A stretch of 5,907 bases of DNA from Thermoleophilaceae bacterium (GTDB taxonomy: Bacteria; Actinomycetota; Thermoleophilia; Solirubrobacterales; Thermoleophilaceae). Shown here piece by piece: positions 1-5,907 of the stretch; the first letter of the stretch is position 1; every line of letters begins with the position of its first letter. The position numbers and the translations under genes were made by a program. Where the stretch lies: contig JACCZR010000032.1 in NCBI GenBank assembly GCA_013695855.1, positions 1-5,907 of the forward strand. The letters run 5' to 3'. The notes below the pieces were generated by a model that was not told the origin of the DNA, did not search any database, and saw only the letters and a list, made by a program, of their open reading frames with translations.

Positions 1-101
1 CCCCAGTCGTACTCCTGGACCTCGCTTACCTCCACCCCACGCTCGTCGAGCTCCTCGCGCGCGGCGCGCACGTCGGAGACGACCGGCGGCGGCCGAGCGC
101 G
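1..101 (-). pseudogene. VOC (glyoxalase/bleomycin-resistance fold) gene remnant, cut by window edge
   Basis: Reading the minus strand, the frame after a TGA at 102-104 is open to the window edge. From about position 83 it encodes VVSDVRAAREELDERG, followed shortly by a YDWG stretch. This resembles the middle of the second beta-alpha module of VOC-superfamily proteins, where 'V-x-D-hydrophobic-x-A-x-x-x-L-x-x-x-G-V' precedes an 'FxDPDGN' segment, which here would lie off the left edge. The N-terminal half of a VOC domain (about 60-70 residues) is absent: a stop lies 6 codons before the similarity begins, no ATG is in frame, and the other two minus frames upstream show nothing VOC-like. The only in-frame start-like codon is GTG at 69-71, inside the conserved segment. 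It is therefore most likely a 5'-truncated or frameshifted remnant. A sequencing error or an unusually short real gene remains possible. The substrate cannot be inferred. Confidence 0.45.
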
Positions 102-157
102 TCATCTCGTGGGGACTCCAGGGCGAATGAGGAAACTCCCAGGCTTGCGCCGTGTCA

Positions 158-183
158 GCGCGAGCGAGCGAGCGCAGCGAGCC
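158..183. repeat. CGAG tetranucleotide microrepeat
   Basis: The plus strand shows three exact tandem CGAG copies at 161-172, followed by CGCAG and another CGAG. All are on a GCG/GAG theme. It is a short, purine-biased, low-complexity tract with no real inverted symmetry beyond a 4-bp GCGC match. It may be part of a larger intergenic repeat, but one copy in one window cannot show this. Confidence 0.5.
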
Positions 184-202
184 AGGCCGGAGAAGGTGAG
201 CC

Positions 203-229
203 CGCCGGTCGGGACACCCGCCGCCGGCG
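203..229 (-). terminator. tal-pgi: GC-rich hairpin after tal-pgi, possible terminator
   Basis: An inverted repeat begins 9 bases beyond the tal-pgi stop codon. A 6-bp outer stem (CGCCGG at 203-208 with CCGGCG at 224-229) encloses a 4-bp inner stem (CGGG 210-213 with CCCG 217-220) around a 3-base loop, with unpaired T209 and bases 221-223. Its position suits the end of the operon. No T-rich tract follows on the transcribed strand, so it would be a weak or non-canonical intrinsic terminator, or only an mRNA 3'-end stabilising structure. Chance hairpins are common in DNA this GC-rich. Confidence 0.35.
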
Positions 230-237
230 CCCGAGCC

Positions 238-2960
238 TTAGCCCAGCAGCCCCCGGATCCGCTCCGTCAGTGAGCGCAGCGCCTTTGCCGGGTCGCCTTC
301 CAGGCGCACCCGCTCGGCCGGCAGGCCGTGGTCGCGCAGGGTCTGCAGGTCGCCGGTGGCCTGGGCGTTCTTCAGCTCGCCGAAGGTGAAGTCGGCGTCG
401 GGGATCTCCACGTCCTCCTCCCCGTCACCGATCAGCTGGAGGAACAGGCCGTTGGGCGGCCCGCCCTTGTGCAGCTGGCCCGTCGAGTGCAGGAAGCGAG
501 GCCCGTAGCCGAACGTGGTGGTGGCCTTGGTGGCGTCGCGGACGACGGCGCGCAGCTCGGTGACGGCAGCGTCGAACTCGGCGCTCGGCTGCACGTAGCC
601 CATGATCGCCACGTAGTGCGGTGGGGCGGCCCGGCCCAGCAGGGCGCGCAGCTCGTCGTCGCCGGCGTCCGAGACCTCGGGTGGCTCGCTGGCCTTCAGC
701 ACCTCGTTGGTCTTGTCCTTGGCCTCCTGCACGTTGGGCTGGTCGAAGGCGTTGATGCCCAGCACCCAGCCCGCCACCGCGGTGGCGAACTCCGCGAAGA
801 AGAAGATGCGGCCCAGGTCTTCGGCGCCCCGAGCGGCCAGCTTGACCACCGGCTGGCCGGCCTTGGCCAGGGCCTCGACCTTCGCGTCGAGCTCCTCGTC
901 GGGCTCGTCTGGGTTGCGCAGGTAGACGAACACGCGGTCGTCGCCGTAGGACTCCGGGTCGCCCAGCGGCTCGTCGGCCACCGGCAGGATCCCCTTGCCC
1001 TCCTTGCCCGTCGACTCCGCGACAAGCTGCTCGACCCACAGGCCCAAGCTCGAGATGGGCTCGGAGACGACGAAGGTGAGCTTGTCGCGGCCCTGGAGGG
1101 CCAGCTCGCCCATCGCGATGCCCATCCACAGGCCCGAGTTCGACCGCGGGGAGTCGTAGGAGTTGCAGTTCTCCTCGGCCGCCTGCGAGGACTCCAGGAG
1201 CGCCTGAACGTCCACGCCGGCGAGCGCCGCCGGCACGAGCCCGAAGTAGGAGAGCACCGAGTAGCGCCCGCCGATGTTCGGGTCGTTCTCGAACACCCGG
1301 CGAAAGCCGCGGCGCTCGGCCTCGTCCACAAGCCCGCTGCTGGGGTCGGTGACTGCCACGAACTGCTCGCCGCGCCCGCCGGTGCGCTCATAGAAGTGCT
1401 TCATGTGCGAGAGCGTCTCCACGGTCCCGCCCGACTTCGAGGAGACGATGAAGATCGTCTTCTCGAGCTTCAGCGCGTTCTCGAGCTCCAGCACCGCGCC
1501 CGGGTCGGTCGAGTCGAGCACGTGAAGGGTCAGGCCGCCGGCGTCGCCGAACGAACGGCGGATGACCTCGGGCCCGAGGCTGGACCCGCCCATGCCGAGC
1601 AGGGCGGCGTCGGTGTAGCCCTCGGACTTGATCTCGTCCGCGAACGCCTTCAGGTCGCCGGCGCTCTCCAGCATCGGCTCGGAGATGGTCAGCCAGCCCA
1701 GGCGGTTGCCGATCTCGGGACCGGGGCCGCCCCACAACGCCTCGTCCTTTCGCCACACGCCACGGGCCACGTTCTCCGACACCGCCGTCTCGACGCGCTT
1801 CGCGATGGCCGGCTCGAGCTCGTCCGGCAGCGTCGAGTCGATCGTCGGAGGGCGCCCGGTGACCACCGCTTCCTTCACCGACTCCACGCCGGCGATGAGC
1901 TTGTCGAACGGCGTGACGAAGGCGTCGACGCCATCCTTGAGCAGCTTGTCTGTCACGTCGGCCATGTCGATGCCGGCTTCCTCGAGGGCCCTGAGGTCCT
2001 CGGCCGGATCCTGATCGGCGGTGGCGCCGCTGATCTCGGACTTCTCGGCGGCTGCGTTCAGCGTGGCCATCGGCATGGTGTTCACCGTGTCCGGCGCAAC
2101 CAGGCCATCGACGTACATCGTCTCCGAGTACTCCGGGTTCTTGACCCCCGTCGAGGCCCACAGCGGACGCTGGACGGGCGCGCCGGCCGTGCGCAGGGCG
2201 GCGAAGCGCTCGCCGCCGAAGATGCGCTTGAACGACATGTAGGCGTCGCGCGCATTCGCCAGCGCCGCGATGCCCTTGAGGTCCTCACGGCCGAGCTTCT
2301 CCAGGCGCTTGTCGACTTCGGAGTCCACCCGCGAGACGAAGAAGCTCGCGACCGAATGCACGTCGAGCGACTCGCCGGCCTCGTGGCGGCGCTCCAGGCC
2401 CTTGATGTAGCGCTCGGCCACCTTCTCGTAGGCCTCCACCTTGAACAGCAGCGTCACGTTGACGTTGATCCCCGCGGCGATGGCCTCCTCGATCGCCGGC
2501 ATGCCCTCCTCGGTCGCCGGGATCTTGATCAGCACGTTGGGCCGGTCGACCCGCTCCCACAGGTCGTGGGCCTGGCGCAGCGTGGCGTCGGTGTCGAAGG
2601 CCACGCCGGGCTCGACCTCGAGCGAGACGAAGCCGTCGGCGCCGCCCGCCTCCTCCCATACCGGCCGCATGACGTCGCAGGCCAACTGGACGTCCTTGAC
2701 CGCGAGGGTCAGGTAGATGTCGTTGGCGTCCAGACCCTCGCCGGCCAGGCGCTCGATGTCCTCGTCGTAGTCGTCGGAGCCGAGGATGGCCTTCTCGAAG
2801 ATCGCCGGATTGGAGGTCACGCCGCGCAGCGAGTCCTCGCGCACCAGGCGCTCGAGCTCGCCCTGCTCGATGAGCGAGCGGCGGATCTGGTCCAGCCACG
2901 GGGCCGTGCCCGCCTCGAGCAGCGCGGCCAGGCGCTCGTTGGTGTGTGCCGCGGTTGCCA

Positions 2961-2961
<1 letters not shown>
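238..2961 (-). CDS. tal-pgi: Bifunctional transaldolase / glucose-6-phosphate isomerase
   Basis: A single 907-residue cytoplasmic enzyme. The transaldolase half (about 10-365) moves dihydroxyacetone units between sedoheptulose-7-phosphate and glyceraldehyde-3-phosphate, giving erythrose-4-phosphate and fructose-6-phosphate. It shows GVTSNPAIFEKAI (47-59), SLEVEP (113-118), the Schiff-base lysine K146 in NVLIKIPAT, and NVNVTLLF (166-173). The isomerase half (about 405-907) interconverts glucose-6- and fructose-6-phosphate. It shows GMGGSSLGPE (456-465), the phosphate-binding SSKSGGTVET (507-516), NIGGRYSVLS (562-571), the likely catalytic glutamate E649 in QLVAESTGK, and AFDQPNVQEAK (738-748) with K748. 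A C-terminal RFLHSTGQLHKGG block (822-834) is characteristic of this fusion family. A Pro/Asp-rich linker (about 366-404) joins the halves without a stop. The GTG start at 2961 is preferred because AGGAAG lies 6 bases upstream, it overlaps the transketolase stop by one base, and normal transaldolase sequence begins there; the 54 codons upstream look like out-of-frame tkt. Natural Tal-Pgi fusions are known (for example in Gluconobacter), so the assignment is secure. Confidence 0.96.
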
Positions 2962-4986
<2,025 letters not shown>

Positions 4987-5003
<17 letters not shown>

Positions 5004-5907
5004 TTGTCTCCTCTTTTGCTCGCATCGGAGTATCCCCGAGTTCTTGCGCGGCAAGCACTCCGGCGCCGATCACGCCGGCCGACGCGCCGCCCTGCGCAAG
5101 GGTCACCGTAGTGCGCTCCCACAGCCGCGGCAGCGCGCGGGCGCCCGCCTCCTCGATCGCGGTGTCGAGAAAGAGGTCCGCCGCGCGGGAGAGCCCGCCG
5201 CCCACCACCAGCTGCTCAGGCTGGAAGACGTTCACGAAGCCGGCGATCGCCACGCCGAGGTTGCGGCCCAGGCGGTCGAAGAGCCGTCGCGCGGTCGCGT
5301 CGCCGCGCTGGGCGGCCTCGACGGCCTCGCGGCCCGCCACCCGCCCGTCGCCGGCATAGCGCACGCCGAGCTCGGATTTCGGGAAGTCCTTGCCGGCTTC
5401 GGTGGCGTCGCGCTCCAGGGCCGTGCCGCTGCACAGCGCCTCGAGGCAGCCGCGGCCGGGGCAGTTGCCCGGGCAGGCCGGTCCGTCGGCGTCGATCGGG
5501 AAGTGGCCCAGCTCGGCGCCGAGGCCGTCGGCCCCACGAAAGGTCCGCCCCTCGATCACCACTCCCCCGCCCACGCCGGTGCCCAGGGTGAGCATCACCA
5601 GGTGGTCGACCTCCTGCACCGCCGCCTCGGCCAGCGCGGCGCAGTTGGCGTCGTTGTCGACCACCACGGGCACGCCGAAGCGGTGCTCGAGGCGCTCGTG
5701 CACAGGCACGCCCTCGAGCGGGATGTTCACGCTGGAGAGCACCTGACCGGCGGCGAAGTCGATCTGCGAGGGCAGGCCCACGCCGATGCCCTTGGGCTGG
5801 CCGTGGCGCTCGATCAAGCCGTCTACCGCGTCGCCAACCCCGTCGAGCAGTGCTTCGGCGCTCGAGAGCTCGGTCGGCTGCTCGGACGCGTCGGTCACCA
5901 CGGCGCC
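4987..5907 (-). CDS. glk: ROK-family sugar kinase, probable glucokinase (N-terminus outside window)
   Basis: Probably phosphorylates glucose with ATP to glucose-6-phosphate in the cytoplasm; ROK members also include fructokinases, N-acetylhexosamine kinases and repressors. The 306 visible residues lack the N-terminal 'DxGGTK' ATP-binding segment, which should lie about 25-30 residues beyond the right edge, as the frame is open to the last base. Counting from the first visible residue: GIGVGLPSQID (40-50), the catalytic aspartate D86 in DNDANCAALAE, the phosphate-binding LTLGTGVGGGVV (106-117), and the ROK zinc/substrate region with GH (134-135), cysteines 145, 149 and 154, and GCLEA (153-157). 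The C-terminus has VVGGGLS and GASAGVIGAGVLA. No N-terminal helix-turn-helix can be assessed, but the frame and the expected missing length fit a kinase rather than a repressor. The cysteine spacing is C-x3-C-x4-C rather than the usual C-x-C-x4-C. Overlap with tkt and a neighbouring Pgi domain favour glucose as substrate; specificity is inferred. The last codons contain the tkt ribosome binding site. Confidence 0.88.
5008..5013 (-). promoter_or_regulatory. tkt: Shine-Dalgarno of tkt
   Basis: GAGGAG on the minus strand, 4 bases before the GTG at 5003, is a near-perfect ribosome binding site within the last codons of the upstream kinase gene. It supports the GTG start over the TTG at 5054 and allows strong initiation despite the gene overlap. 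Confidence 0.8.

Larger units (their letters stand above)
102..237. other. Non-coding gap between tal-pgi and the VOC remnant
   Basis: These 136 bases carry no convincing gene on either strand. They contain a GC-rich hairpin next to the tal-pgi stop, a CGAG microrepeat, and a less GC-rich patch at about 107-150 with the related blocks GGGACTCCA and AAACTCCCA in the same orientation. No promoter-like -35/-10 pair or ribosome binding site was recognised. The region reads like a degenerate or repeat-bearing intergenic sequence; calling it a dispersed repeat is inference. Confidence 0.5.

Noticed and set aside
1..105. Open frame from the ATG at 103-105 on the minus strand
   Set aside because: Its translation is an arginine/glycine-rich string typical of a shadow frame; the overlapping frame with VOC-like sequence is more convincing.
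158..175. GCGC ends flanking the CGAG repeats as a hairpin
   Set aside because: Only four self-complementary bases pair on each side, with a 10-base loop and no extension, so it is within chance for this composition.
1800..1870. Possible internal start for a separate pgi gene at the domain junction
   Set aside because: No stop codon separates the halves, the linker is read straight through, and no Shine-Dalgarno plus start pair stood out there.
5004..5054. 17-residue upstream extension of transketolase from a TTG
   Set aside because: There is no ribosome binding site at the TTG, whereas GAGGAG sits just before the GTG at 5003. The extension lies in the kinase coding region.
5896..5901. GTG codons at 5901 and 5898 as the start of the ROK kinase
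   Set aside because: Starting there would remove the family's N-terminal ATP-binding segment. The frame stays open to the window edge, so the gene is best read as partial.

Overview
The window is a strongly GC-rich bacterial chromosome segment with GTG starts and tightly packed genes, all on the minus strand. It holds a carbon-metabolism cassette. In order of transcription (right to left) the genes are a ROK-family sugar kinase, probably glucokinase, whose N-terminus lies beyond the right edge (4987-5907); transketolase (2961-5003); and one long gene fusing transaldolase to glucose-6-phosphate isomerase (238-2961). The base composition, GTG starts, cysteine pattern of the ROK kinase and Tal-Pgi fusion suggest a high-GC actinobacterium, perhaps Thermoleophilia/Solirubrobacterales. 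That placement is an inference and no marker gene here confirms it.

The genes overlap. The kinase and transketolase share 17 bases, and the transketolase stop and tal-pgi start share one base (TAGTG). Good Shine-Dalgarno sequences for both downstream genes lie inside the preceding reading frame. This indicates one polycistronic mRNA with translational coupling, and a promoter to the right of the window.

Together the products take up glucose and recycle sugar phosphates. The kinase would make glucose-6-phosphate, the Pgi domain interconverts it with fructose-6-phosphate, and transketolase and the Tal domain perform the non-oxidative pentose phosphate rearrangements that consume and produce fructose-6-phosphate and glyceraldehyde-3-phosphate. 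No oxidative-branch gene (zwf, pgl, gnd) is visible.

Left of the cassette (1-237) there is no intact gene. A GC-rich hairpin follows the tal-pgi stop. Next comes a stretch with a CGAG microrepeat and a sequence that could be a dispersed element. The last 83 or so bases encode, on the minus strand, what looks like the middle of a VOC/glyoxalase-fold protein with no N-terminal half or start codon in the window, probably a gene remnant. No RNA gene, CRISPR array or insertion sequence was seen. Nothing here amounts to a clearly new system; the points most worth following are the fusion enzyme in its overlapping operon and the decayed gene with a possible repeat at the left edge.
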